A stretch of 64,000 nt of DNA from Erigeron canadensis (lineage: Eukaryota > Streptophyta > Magnoliopsida > Asterales > Asteraceae): assembly GCF_010389155.1 (NCBI RefSeq), contig NC_057766.1:1798001-1862000 (forward strand), read 5' to 3'. The notes beneath the pieces are model-generated. The model was not told where the DNA came from. It ran no database searches and saw only the letters and a program-made list of their open reading frames with translations. Positions 1 through 10,851 of the stretch are shown in pieces (the first letter of the stretch is position 1; every line of letters begins with the position of its first letter). The position numbers were made by a program, and so were the translations under genes.

Positions 1-1
1 T

Positions 2-842
2 GAAAAGTTGGGGGAATATGAGTATGAAGATGAATTGTTTGAACCAATGCTTGATTCGATGAAAGAAAAAATGAAAAAATATTGAGGAAATGCCACGGTT
101 TTTACTTGTGCTGCCGCTTTGAACCCATGTTTAAACACTAGTGGGGTGGATTTGCTTTTGGAAAACATATGTCTGAATTTGAAGTTGCACAAAAAAGACC
201 CATTTTTGTCCAAAAGATGAAACATGCTTTTCTTGAAGATTTGAAGTTGTTGTTTTGTTTCTATCATGATAAAGTTGGTTCAAAAGGTGCTTCTAGTTCA
301 AGTTCTAGCTCATTTGTTACTACTACTAAAGTTAGTGATCCATATATACACTTGTATAATATGGTAAGACAAGAAAACACTAAACGGGCTAGGGGTAAAG
401 GTTCAAATGCTAATAATAACGAACTTGGGAGGTACATTGGAACCAACTTTTTGGAACACATGAGAATTGAGGAATACGCCAACTTTGATATTTTGGCTTG
501 GTGGAAAGAAAGGGAAGGTCAATTTCCCGTGCTATCCACCATGGCCCGAGATTTACTAAGTGTCCAATCTTCTACGGTAGCTTCGGAATCCGCTTTTTCT
601 CTTAGTGGTAGGTCTTATCCATCCGAAGAACAAGACTAACACCGGCATCTTTGGAGATGTGCATTTGCTTAAAAGATTACTATGATGCCATTGAAGGTGT
701 ACAACACGTATCAAGTCTTGAATATAGTGCACTCGACCTTGAAGAACAAATATTCAATGAAGAGGTGGAACATGGTGAAGCAATCTCACTTTCCGATGAA
801 GAACTCCTACATGATGAAGCAATGCGTGGAAACTCCGAATAA
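2..842 (+). pseudogene. hAT transposase C-terminal part, frameshifted
   Basis: Catalyses cut-and-paste DNA transposition in intact relatives. Reading starts in frame 2 (EKLGEYEYEDELF, then GNATVFTCAAALNPC after an in-frame TGA near 83), shifts near 215-220 into the frame of KHAFLEDLKLLF, and continues to the hAT C-terminal dimerisation region (FDILAWWKEREGQFPVLSTM, followed by a conserved ESAFS motif). A further one-base shift near 612 puts the tail (TRLTPASLEMCICLKD and an acidic end) into frame 3, ending at 842. With one stop and two shifts it cannot make transposase. RNase H-fold residues upstream of the window are not visible. Confidence 0.85.
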
Positions 843-954
843 GAATATTGAAGACCAATGAAGAGCACCTATTTGTTTGAAGACTTTTAGTATATCTTTG
901 AAGACTTTTAGTATTTGTTTGAAGATTTTTATTATGTGTTAAGGACCTTGTATC

Positions 955-1250
955 TGGATGAATACTTTTGTAATTGTTTTAAGAAGACCAATGAAAATTT
1001 AAAGACCAATGAAAATTTGAAGACCAATGAAGATTCGAAGACCAATGAAGTTGTAATTCGTAATTTCGTATGAAGACTATGTTCTTATTTGAAGTTGTAA
1101 TTCGTAGAAGACTATGTTGTTATTTGAAGTTGTAATTCGTATGAAGACTATGTAATTCTTAGAAGACTATGTAATTCATAAGAAGACTATGTATTTGAAC
1201 TTGCTTGAAGATTTGCTTGAAGACAATTTGATCTATAATAAAAAAGTGAC
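955..1250 (+). repeat. Degenerate GAAGAC-type minisatellite
   Basis: Directly behind the hAT transposase the words GAAGACCAATGAA and GAAGACTATGT recur every 12-40 bases, with TTGAAGTTGTAATTCGTA between some of them. This is low-complexity sequence in the element's 3' non-coding part. No gene is seen. Confidence 0.6.
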
Positions 1251-1254
1251 TTTT

Positions 1255-2358
1255 GAATGAATTATTAGCGAGTTTTCAAATTTTTAAAGTGTTTTTTGTT
1301 AAATAACTTGGAGTTTTTTGTGTCAATTAACTAAATCTTATCATTTTGGAAGGTATTTCGGGTCTTAGGCTCGAGCCATTAGCAATAAAGTGACCCAAAA
1401 TTGATTTACGATGAAAAAATTGGCCTAAACGGCCGTTAAATGAATTATTAGTGAGTTTTCAAATTTTTTTCAAGTGCATTTTGTTAAATAACTTGGAGTT
1501 TTTTGTGTTAATTCCCTAGATATTATCATTATGAAGGTATTTTAGGTCTTAAGGCTCGGTTTATTAGCAATCAAGTAGCCCAAAATTGATTTACGATGAA
1601 AAAAGAGGTTGTAACGGCCGTTAAATGAATTATTAGCGAGTTTTCAAGTTTTTTAAGTGCTTTTTGTGAAATAACTTGAAGTTTTTTGTGTTAATTCACT
1701 AGATATTATCATTTTGGAATGTATCTTGGGTTTTAGGCTCGAGCCATTAGCAATAAAGTGACCCAAAATTGATTTACGATGGAAAAAATTGGCCTAAAGG
1801 GCCATTAAATGAATTATTAGCGAGTTTTCAATTTTTTCAAGTGCTTTTTGTTAAATAACTTGGAGTTTTTTGTGTTAAATCACTAGATATTATCATTATG
1901 AAGGTATTTTAGGTCTTAAGACTCGGTGTATTAGCAATCAAGTGGTCCAAAATTGATTTACGATGAAAAAAGTGGCCTAAACGGCCGTTAAATGAATTAT
2001 TAGCGAGTTTTCAATTTTTTTTAAGTGCTTTTTGTGAAATAACTTGAAGTTTTTTGTGTTAATTCATTAGATATTATCATTTTGGAAGGTATCTTGGGTT
2101 TTAGGCTCGAGCCATTAGCAATAAAGTGACCCAAAATTGATTTACGATGAAAAAATTGGTCTAAACGGCTGTTAAATGACTTATTAGCGAGTTTTCAATT
2201 TTTTCAAGTGCTTTTTGTTAAATAACTTGGAGTTTTTTGTGTTAAATCACTAAATATTATCATTATGAAGGTATTTTAGTTCTTAAGGCTCGGTGTATTA
2301 GCAATCAAGTGGCCCAAAATTGATTTACGTTGAAAAAAGAGGTTGTAACGGCCGTTAA
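1255..2358 (+). repeat. Six ~184-bp tandem repeats with two-unit higher order
   Basis: The anchor ATTATTAGCGAG starts at about 1261, 1444, 1629, 1813, 1996 and 2180, a period of 183-185 bp. Units 1, 3 and 5 carry CTCGAGCCATTAGCAATAAAG; units 2, 4 and 6 carry CTCGG(T)TTATTAGCAATCAAG. The array therefore alternates A-B-A-B-A-B and grew as a ~368-bp dimer. Most units end in a variant of AAACGGCCGTTAA. Confidence 0.85.
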
Positions 2359-2479
2359 TACTTTTGTAACGGCCGTTAGGCGCTGAAGGTCCATTCTCCC
2401 ACTCGCTAACGAGCGTTAGGCCAACTTTTAATGGCCGTTAGGGCTTATTTTGCAAAAAAAAATATATATATATTTGAAA

Positions 2480-2688
2480 TCGGTTTGAGTCATCGGTTTT
2501 GACCCGACCCGGTTCCAACCCTACCCCAATCGGTTCCAAATGGGTTGGGTATTTCACCCTCAAAACCGGTTTCGGTATTGAAACCGGTTCGGGTTTTCGG
2601 TCAAAACGGATCTTGGTCAACGCCACAAAACCGGTTTGGAGCGGGTCGGGTCCGGTTTGGGTCGAAGACTGACTTTTGCCCACGGCTA
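2480..2688 (+). repeat. ACCGG/CCGGTTT-rich end of the hAT element
   Basis: About 210 bp dominated by permutations of AACCGGTTT, GACCCG and GGGTCGG on both strands. It is far more GC-rich than its surroundings. Open frames here are by-products of the repeat. It is the likely subterminal region of the hAT element. Confidence 0.5.
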
Positions 2689-3601
2689 CCACATATATTT
2701 CATATACAAAACAAGTGTAATGATGTCTGACATCCCGAGTTAAAGATATTAATAAAGTAAAATTGTTACGACATCTATAAATTTAAGAAAATATTATTTG
2801 GTATCATTAGATTTTTTCTTATTAAATATTTATTTTTTTATCTAATTAATTTAAGACATCATATTTTGAATTTTAAATTTTAGTCTCTTCATTGGAAAGT
2901 TTTTAAAATTTATCAAGCCTAATATAAAATAAGTCTAATTCATATAACTTTTTTTTTTATAATGTAGTAAATGTTAAATCTTCTCTTTTTATTATAGCAA
3001 CATTGATAACTTGCAACTAAAAATATAGATAATTTTACATTACGGTTTTTTTATGCTTCATTATGATAATAGACATTTATTTATGAAACTTGTTTAGAAT
3101 ACCCGAGTTGAACCCGGTTAATTAGCTAGTTTATCCATATATTCATAGCTTAGGATTTGTTTCAATAATAAAGGTATTTTTAGATTAAAGATTTATAAAA
3201 ATTCTACTATTAGAGATGATATAAAGACCTTTAAACTTTTCTTTTAATCTTTTTTTATTGAAAGGCGAAACCATACTATTGTATACAAAGTGGGTTTGTA
3301 AATTCAAAGATTGGTAGAAGAAATTTAGATCTTGTGATTATTATCCAAAAATGGTTAGGTTTTTTATATATACTAATTAAAATGATACAATAATTAAATT
3401 TCATGTTTGGTCCTTTAATGATTCCAAATGACGTAAATACTTTCACGTTGAAGGCACGTGAGCGAGTAAACGGACACCTGTTAATGGCCCTCAAAAGAAA
3501 TGATCGACGAAGTTTGAACCTTATATTCTCAAGAATAGAACACCGGAATATATAGAAAACTACAAACTAAAATCAGGGATCTATAATTCTATAAAGGATC
3601 A
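2689..3601. other. AT-rich intergenic stretch, no gene seen
   Basis: Very AT-rich DNA with homopolymer runs. I see no coding exons, RNA gene or clear element boundaries. A weak Helitron-like CTAG end near 3126 is listed among the rejected items. Confidence 0.6.
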
Positions 3602-3616
3602 CTAGTGTGGATATGA

Positions 3617-3864
3617 TAACTAAGCAGCATGGTTGGATCAGTGGTAAATACCTTTGTCTCTGGAGACAGAGGTCATAGGTTCGATCCTCATCCCATGCAA
3701 AAGTTTAAGGGTCTTTTCTACCATTTAGGTAGAAACTGGAAGCAGCCTCTCTACTTAGGTAGAGGTAAGGTCTGCTTACATCTTAACCTCCCCATACACC
3801 GTCAAGGTATTAAGCCTCAAAACCCGCAGAAGACGGCACTGAGCAGTTACTGACTTACTTATCT
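3617..3864 (+). mobile_element. tRNA-derived SINE with 15-bp target duplication
   Basis: A ~248-bp body is flanked by identical 15-bp direct repeats CTAGTGTGGATATGA at 3602-3616 and 3865-3879. It contains a Pol III B-box match (GGTTCGATCC near 3678) about 35-40 bp after an A-box-like stretch (GGTTGGATCAGTGG), as expected of a tRNA-derived SINE head. The tail lacks a long poly(A). The short open frame across it has no coding meaning. The insert lies about 100 bp upstream of the presumed transcription start of the CWF18-like gene. Confidence 0.85.
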
Positions 3865-3879
3865 CTAGTGTGGATATGA

Positions 3880-4497
3880 CAAAACCTGATGTTTTGGAAA
3901 CAACAAGGACCATTCTTGAAGTTAGCTCTAATTAAAAAGCTAATTAAAAGCCAACATTTAAAGGAAAAAAAGAATAAAACTCTTTCTGAGGGAGCGAGAT
4001 TTTGGGGTTCATTCATCAGTTGGTCAGGTGAGTTTTCTCTTTTGCGTCTGTGTATCTATTTATAATATTATTATTATTATTTTTCTCTTCTGAAGGTGAA
4101 AAAGTTAATTGATTTAGGTAGTTATTAAGCTGCTGTTGAGATACATATGTATCTATCATAATAAAACCCTAATTCTTAATACCTATTCTAGTAGTGACAT
4201 CACCTTCTTGTCGTTTCGATTTAACGACTTGTCATGGGGCTGTTTTCGATATCTTAAAGTTGCTTGAATGACTGCAACTCATGCTTTCCCCAATTACTGT
4301 ATCTCTCTATTCGAAAATGTTATTAGGGCTTTTCCGCAAATATTGTTTGTTTAAGATGACATTGAGCTTCGAACTCTTAGATTAGGCGTACGAAATCCGC
4401 TTAGCAAGAAGCTTTGTAGTTAATCTTCAATTATTATCGTCATATGTTAATTATTATCGTCATACGAAAATATGTAGGTTGGTTGTGATCTTAAGAC
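3880..4497 (+). promoter_or_regulatory. Promoter and 5' UTR (with intron) of the CWF18-like gene
   Basis: Between the SINE and the start codon lies an AT-rich promoter region and a probable 5' UTR. A consensus donor (TCAG|GTGAGT at 4028) and an acceptor (ATGTAG|G at 4476-4477) define a likely ~450-bp 5'-UTR intron. The ATG follows 20 bases later. No cDNA is available to fix the start site. Confidence 0.45.
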
Positions 4498-6797
4498 ATG
4501 GCTATTGAAGAAGAAGAAACTATAGAGCAAGCGGCGGCAGCTCGTCGTGAGAGGTTGAAAGCTCTCAAAGCTGCTCAACAACTTCTTGAAAATCCCGAGG
4601 ATGATGGAGCTCCGGACAGTGATAAACCTGACGGTGAAAATGGAACTGACGATGAAGACAAGTAAGCAGCTACAATCCCTATTCTTTTTATGGACTACTT
4701 TTGCTAAAGTTAATTACTAATCTGGAGGTGTCAGTTTCAACCCATTTACTTATGGATGGGTCAATTTAGGTTGTGTTTTTCTCAAACTGGTCAAATACTT
4801 TTTATAGCTAGAACAAGTTGAAATTTCAGCATGTTATGCATACAGCCTCCCAGACTAGTTTTATTCTATCACGTTGGACTAGTTTTTTGAATACTTGTGT
4901 TTTCCTCAAACGGATTAAATAATTTATGTAGTTAAAATGGAAATGGGTTTAAAGTAGCCCAAAGGCTATTTATAGGCATACAGCCATCCAAATTGGCTCT
5001 TTTCAATGAGCTGATTTGTTAGTGTAAACACTTTTGCTTATTAGATACAGTTACGACATTAATCGCTTGTAACTCGTGTATTTTTAGTTTAAAAATGGAC
5101 AAAAAAAATTTCTTATCACTGAACGCATTTTGTCTGACAACCCAACCTGCAACCTCTTTTTAATGTTGTAAGATTATCTTTCTAGAGTGAGAAACGTTAT
5201 GGAAAAAGTGAAATAGAGACATTAGTCTACGTGGTAATTCGTAATTGCATCTAGCATCATACGTCCTTACGCCACAATGATGATGGATCACGTTTTACAT
5301 TAGCTGTGGTCTTGTGGTTCCTACTACCGAACTGATAAATTGTCAGTCTCTAAGTTGGTGTGTGGAAATGGATTACAGATGTTTCCTCCATTTAGTTGCT
5401 CTCACATAAAGTACATTGTTCTGGATATTCTGAATATAAGAAGATACATCAAGCAATGCTATATGCGGAAATTATACAAGTTAAATTTCAATATTAAGTT
5501 ATAATGCCGCATTCGGATTAAATTTATTGACAATACAATCTCCAAGAAGTTGCTACTTAATCCAAGTTAAAATGATTGGGTGGTTTAATTGTTTTATTGA
5601 ATCAGCACATGGTGACATAGATATGCAAAACTAATGGTTAATTATTGGGAAGGTATGCACAAGCATTCATTGATGATTTTTGCCGCAAGTATAAAATAGC
5701 TATTGATATTTTTTTGCTGCCTGTTATCTGGAAAGCATGCATATTGTATTTTGTTAGTTTAGTTGATAGTGTTTTATATGGTTGGAACTTGGAGGATATA
5801 TCTATAGCCCAACATTTTTGCTTGCAGTAGACATATAAAATCAAATATTATAGATAAATCTTAAACATATTTTTACCATTCGTGCCAGATGATTCACTTC
5901 ATTTTTCCAAGTTATGCAAAGAGTCAATATGTATGTGTGAATTGTTAACAAATTACTAAACCTTTGCAGTGATGTCAATGTCAAATTCCGAAATTACCTA
6001 CCTCAGGATAAGCAGCTTCAGGAGGGTAAACTTGCTCCACCCCAGTTACCGAAGTTTGAAGACCCTGTTACTAGTGAACCTCCAGTTGAAGAGAAAAAAG
6101 AGGTAAGTTAGGGCTTCTAATGATTTTTTAATCTGTTAGTTCTTTCTTTTATGAAACCGCGTGTTATAATAAATTTTATATAATTGTATACCACATCATT
6201 AAATATTCTCCAGGATCCTTTCTTGAACATTGCCCCCAAAAAGCCAAACTGGGATCTTAGAAGGGATGTTCAGAAGAAACTTGATAAGCTTGAAAAGCGC
6301 ACACAGAAGGCCATCTTTCAAGTTATGGGTATGTGAATCCTTACTATCTATTTATGCTGTATATTAATGAGTAGCATTCTACTCAAACGTGTAGTTCATT
6401 ATCTTTTATTGTCTACATTCCATTGCCTTTCTGTACCAAAAACAGATTGCACTTCGGTTTCCGGCATCTTATGAATTCTTTTATAAGTTTGACTTATAAG
6501 TTAAAACTAGCATACCATATTATCGATCTTACATGTGGAAAACAATTCAATTTTGAGATGCTTTAAAATGGTCAAGTGTTTTTTTATGCCATATACCATT
6601 AGTTATTCTACCTTCTTACCTATGAACATCATACTGTTTGGCTTAAACATTCTCAAAATGATTTTTTTTTGGCTTTTTGGCACCTCACCTGTCTAAAATA
6701 CCTTCTAATAAATACCTCAGAGCAACAAGAAAAACAAAAGCTGTTGGCTGAAGATGGTAGAGAAGATGATTCTGAGAACTCGAAAACAGCTTTCTAA
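4498..6797 (+). CDS. CWF18/CCDC12-like pre-mRNA splicing factor, four exons
   Basis: Small nuclear protein of the cwf18/CCDC12 family, found in Prp19/NTC-associated spliceosomes in yeasts and animals. Exons 4498-4661, 5970-6102, 6214-6328 and 6721-6797 join with GT/AG borders and intact phase into 162 residues. The N-terminus is acidic, then Ala/Arg/Lys-rich (EQAAAARRERLKALKAAQQL), followed by an acidic linker. The family core VKFRNYLPQD is at about residue 58, WDLRRDVQKKLDKLEKRTQKA falls at about 110-130, and a short acidic end closes the protein. Length and domain order match the family. No stops or shifts are present, so it is the best candidate for a functional host gene here. The start is the first in-frame ATG after the predicted 5'-UTR intron. 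Confidence 0.9.
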
Positions 6798-7590
6798 GGT
6801 ATACAATTGCAACTTAGCTTACTTTTAAAACATTTGTAATGTCTTAGCCTTAAATGACTTTTCTTTTGGCTAAGCTTTTGTTTTGAAGAGGGTACACTTA
6901 GTTATGCACTTAAAACTTGATACGATGGCTGTGGTTTTGTAAGGTTTGTAATGTAGACTGGTAAAAGGCTCACTTGGTTGGATTTGTTTCTATATTATTT
7001 TTTTATTAGAACATTGGTATAGGACTTTTTAGAAGATATTTAACATCTGTTCAAGTGTGATGACATGCCGGTGGTTCAGTCACTTTGTTAGATTGGTCTT
7101 TCCCTATTCTGAACCGGGTATACAATCTGTGTGTAGTGTCAATGTTTCAGCTGCTTAGCATAGCTGCTCAGTCAGTTGTTGAATTGCTTAACCAAATACG
7201 AGTGGACTTAATGGCCATTGACACTATTAGAGGCTGCAAAAAGGTTGGTCCTAGTGGGTAAAATGGGTCAAAGCATGTGCAGGTTGACATACCAACATTT
7301 TTATGATATATATCTGTTTTCTTGATAACAAATGTATTGGGGTGTCTTCAGATTATTAATTAGTATACTGATAATTTATGCTATTGAAAACATAATTTTA
7401 AAAAATTCAATATTTGTCTAGAATCAATTTTAAATTCAGAGCTTTTGTTTAATACTTTTTATGTGTTATACTTTATTAATAATTTACTTAATATATATAT
7501 ATATATATTAGTTTATACATGGAAAGAAAATGTCGAAATACACATTCATCTACATATCTTTCTATCAAGATAAATTCATAAATTCATGTT
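6798..7590. other. 3' flank of the CWF18-like gene
   Basis: Contains the 3' UTR (T-rich, with TTTGTAATGTAG-type plant polyadenylation context near 6950) and AT-rich spacer, including an (AT)n run near 7490-7510. No further gene is seen. Confidence 0.5.
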
Positions 7591-7592
7591 CA

Positions 7593-7765
7593 TTTAAAAA
7601 AGGTATCCCCGATACCCGATGGGGACGGGTATGGGGATGTAATTTAATTCTCCGACGGAGATGGGGACGGGGGTGTGGATCACAAGTGAAAATTGGTACG
7701 AGGATGGGGATTGAGATCCCCTACAATACCCGCCCCATTGCCTGAAAATCGGGTACGGGGACGGG
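7593..7765. repeat. GGGGACGGG / TACCCG-rich patch
   Basis: GC-rich island in AT-rich DNA made of GGTATCCCC, TACCCGATGGGGACGGG and GGGTACGGGGACGGG words on both strands. Such patches are common in non-autonomous hAT-type elements, but no terminal repeats or target duplication could be fixed. Confidence 0.35.
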
Positions 7766-9106
7766 AGTAACTTTTTTCCTTATTATACGTAGTAACTTTT
7801 TTCCTTATTGTAATAGTGTTATTTAGGGTAAATTTCATGTAAAAATTTGATTTTGAATCTCTTAATTTTGTCCACGAGCCTTGATAATTTCGATCAAAAA
7901 ACCACCCGACAACAATTCTGGCTTCACCCAAGCTTGCAATTAAGATTTTGATTTGTTAACTCCTCAAAAGAGGAGCATATACTTGATCTAAAATACTTAT
8001 ATAGCATAATAAGGTTGACAATGATAAACATTTATTGTATACTGATTTTTTCCTTTTTTTTCTTCTATTTTCAAAAGAGAAGCATATAGGATATAGGATA
8101 ATGAGGTTGACAATTATCAATATATATATTTATGGGGAAATCTTAGGTAAAACATGCGGTACTTATCTTAGGTAAAGCATGCAGTATCTATCTTAGGTAA
8201 AACATGTGTATTTTAGGGGGGATAATGTAAAATTCAGGGGGCGGTTATATATGTTTATTAAAATCAAAAGTTTAATTTATAACCTTTTTCTAACATGGCA
8301 GTACCTAAGTTAGGTAAAGTCTGCAATACGGATCATTTTCCTATATTTTATAAAGTTTGATAATATGAGTATCAAAATATTGTATTCAGATGTCATGAGC
8401 TTGAAATCAGCTACATGTTTAGCATTTTCTTGTTAAGATGCTGAAAGTCTGAAAGCCTTCTTAAGCAAAGGGTATTACAAAACTAAAAAAAAAATGTACT
8501 TCCAAATTTTATCCAATATAATTTTGACAAAAATATTACAAACTTGTGTTTTTATCAACATATTGATTAAAAATGAATGAGATAACTATTGATTGAAAAG
8601 AAATGTGATAATATTTGATTGTGATATAAAGAAAACGATATTTAGAAAACGATGAAGTTGCATAAGAGGCGAGGAAAGTGTAAAAGAAAACGATGAATAT
8701 GTAGGAAGGAACCAAGAGGAGGTATGTAAATAATGTGTTTGCCAAGCTTATGAAATAAGTTTTTTTTTATTTGAACATTATCAAATAAGTTGTAAAACTA
8801 ACATAATAAATTTCACACTAATAAATAGATAAATAGGGGTTAAATAAGGGTGAAATATATCCAATTAATTAATTTCCATATGAGCCGCGCACTCTAAATG
8901 ATTGAAGTTGCATCATTAGTATTTTCTCAAAGTGAGTTTTAAACTTCATCTACCAATCTACCAATAAGTATAAAAAGCTAAAATATACAGTTTTTAAAAA
9001 AACCTTAATCCTTATATAGAATACAATTTTAAGTTTTAAACTTTGGATTGTTTTGCTTACATCACTAACCATATTTAGATTACTAATTACTACTAAATAT
9101 TTACTA
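7766..9106. other. AT-rich stretch with short repeats, no gene
   Basis: No coding exons recognised. Three direct copies of CTTAGGTAAA(A/G)CATG occur at 8147-8210 and a related CTAAGTTAGGTAAAG at about 8305, hinting at an old small element. Confidence 0.5.
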
Positions 9107-9400
9107 TCTTTAATATATATTAAAACAAAACCCTTAATTCTAAATTAAAGAAGTAAGGAACATTGATTGAATTTCATCTCTTATTTTCTACCAATAGATT
9201 ATTTTGATGACATCATTGTTGACTAAAGAAACTTTTGATCCTTATACTTATATTTGTGTCTTTTAAAGTCTTTTATATTTATTTATTTTAGTACATTAAT
9301 AGTATTTCGTAGTCTAATGTATATAACTTATAAATAAATAAATCATTTATATAGTATATTATATTTTTTCATGTACACAAAGTTTAATATATGGGAGATA

Positions 9401-9580
9401 AGAATATAAGGCTGTCGGGTATCTAAGCTTAGGTATGGAACACTCACATATTGTTTTTTTAATCTATAAAAATCATGGAGGTCTATGCATTTATTCATTA
9501 AACGAGAAATAATAAAAATATTACTGTAGTATCTAAGAGGTTTCACACCTAAGCTTAGGTGTCGGACAACTTTATATTCT
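9401..9580. mobile_element. Small inverted-repeat element (MITE-like) in Helitron A
   Basis: Ends are inverted copies: AGAATATAAGGCTGTCGGGT...CTAAGCTTAGGT on the left, and the reverse complement of ACCTAAGCTTAGGTGTCGGA...TTTATATTCT on the right, about 40 bp each with mismatches. Total 180 bp, no coding capacity. I could not identify a target duplication. Confidence 0.5.
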
Positions 9581-9671
9581 CTTTTCCCTTAATACTAATG
9601 TGGTGTAAATATTACGAATATTCGACAAAATTTCCACTTAGAATGAGTTGATATAAATATTAACTAATATA

Positions 9672-9708
9672 ATGGAGCACGTATATGCATGGAATATACG
9701 TGCTCCAT
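9672..9708. repeat. Perfect 15-bp hairpin
   Basis: ATGGAGCACGTATAT (9672-9686) is followed by a 7-base loop and its exact reverse complement (9694-9708). It lies inside Helitron A, about 160 bp before that element's own terminal hairpin. Confidence 0.75.
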
Positions 9709-9911
9709 GCATATTTTTTAGTTTTTATCGCTGACAACATTATTTGTTAACATTTTTCAATGCCAAAGAACATGATATTATTATTGTGGTTCAAAAGTTT
9801 GTAAATATTTAAATATATATTAATCGATGTATTAAAAGTTTTTTAATGTAAATTTAATGTAGAAATCTCGCGTATTACGCGGGTAATAAGCTAGTTACTA
9901 ATAATCACAAA

Positions 9912-10592
9912 TCTCTCTATATAATTAGGAGAGGATATGAAAAAGCTTATGTGGCACTTTTATCTATATTACATGTAAGATTTTTTCTTACTTGTCAGAT
10001 TCTAGATAAATTGATTTTATTTATATTTAAATTAACTAATTTACATGAATTATTAGGTGGCATTTAAATATAAATATAATATATGTGTACTTAGATTTAT
10101 AGGTAGTTTTATAACTTTATATAAAATAAAAAATATATCACAAGACTTATCTAATATGTATGATTTGTATATCCATAATTTCTTTAGATATAAAGATCAG
10201 ATTTACACGTACAAGTATATAAATTAAAATATAGATGTTTATTTGTAGTTAAAAAGATAAGTTCAGATTTATAAATGAATAAAACACTATGTATTTATAT
10301 ATTATTATTATTATTTTAATAATAAAAATATTACTTTATTCGAAATCCAAAAGATATACAAAAAATAGTGGATAATAATAAAAGTTATCATTTGTATCTT
10401 ATTATTATTTCAGTGGTTGGACACCCGGACTTTTGTCCAAGAGATCACAGGTTCGATACTCTCGGCCTGTGATTGCCCGCCAGGATTTTGTCTTGGCTTT
10501 CGTGGAGCTTTTACCGGGTGGGGCGGGCAATCATTATCATTATCCTTTATTTACGTTCTCAGTTTCCTGTACCATATACGGGTTTAATCTAG
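9912..10592 (+). mobile_element. Non-autonomous Helitron B
   Basis: Begins A|TCTCTCTATATAATTAGGAG at 9912, only 17 bp after Helitron A ends. It finishes with an imperfect 6-bp stem (CCTGTA/TACGGG), then TTTAATCTAG at 10583-10592 followed by T. Length 681 bp; no replication or helicase reading frame. A SINE-like segment is inside. Confidence 0.6.
10405..10560 (+). mobile_element. SINE-like insert in Helitron B
   Basis: A tRNA-like head (GTGGTTGGACACCCGG) precedes a B-box match (AGGTTCGATACTC near 10450), in the same arrangement as the SINE at 3617 but with a different body. A GC-rich GCCCGCC...GGGCGGGC inverted pair follows. Target duplications are not evident, so the limits are approximate. 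Confidence 0.45.
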
Positions 10593-10851
10593 TTACTAAA
10601 TATAAATTAGGTTAAAGTCATGTATGTAACATACTTTTCAAAATATGCATTTTGTATGATTTATATAATTTTCATGAAAGTGAACGATCACATATTCTGG
10701 ACACATATACAATCATAAACACGTGTATACCACGGGTAACCTCTAGCCATAAAAAATGGCATGCGAATGGAATGGATTTGCTTGTATAAATAGTTATTGC
10801 AATTCCTTTACTCAACGGAATGCTAATCAGATTTGTTCGCGATATATGCAG

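Larger units (their letters stand above)
1..2688 (+). mobile_element. hAT DNA transposon, right part, decayed
   Basis: Right-hand part of a hAT-superfamily element whose left end lies outside the window. It combines the C-terminal part of a broken hAT transposase (2-842), a repeat-rich non-coding region, and a final segment rich in ACCGG / CCGGTTT words ending in TTTTGCCCACGGCTA, which resembles the TTTGCCCAxxxCTA ends of plant hAT elements. Palindromic AACGGCCGTTA words recur through 1430-2440; the maize Ac transposase binds AAACGG clusters near its element ends (established for Ac), so a similar role here is an inference. The 8-bp target duplication cannot be tested because the other end is missing. 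Confidence 0.6.
9107..9894 (+). mobile_element. Non-autonomous Helitron A
   Basis: Starts A|TCTTTAATATATATTAAAAC (5' TC after A) and ends with a 7-bp stem (CTCGCGT/ACGCGGG, 9867-9883, loop ATT) followed 7 bases later by CTAG at 9891-9894 and then T. This fits the Helitron layout: 5' TC, 3' hairpin, CTRR, insertion between A and T. About 790 bp, with no Rep/helicase coding. It holds a smaller inverted-repeat element and a perfect hairpin. The 5' boundary is less certain than the 3' end. Confidence 0.65.

Noticed and set aside
2438..2730. Two overlapping open frames in the ACCGG-rich segment
   Set aside because: They follow from the low-complexity composition of the hAT subterminal region and have no protein-like pattern.
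3106..3129. Possible Helitron 3' end (ACCCG...CCGGTTAATTAGCTAG, then T)
   Set aside because: The arms do not pair properly and no convincing 5' TC end was found upstream.
3629..3853. 74-residue open frame across 3629-3853
   Set aside because: It coincides with the SINE body between perfect 15-bp target duplications.
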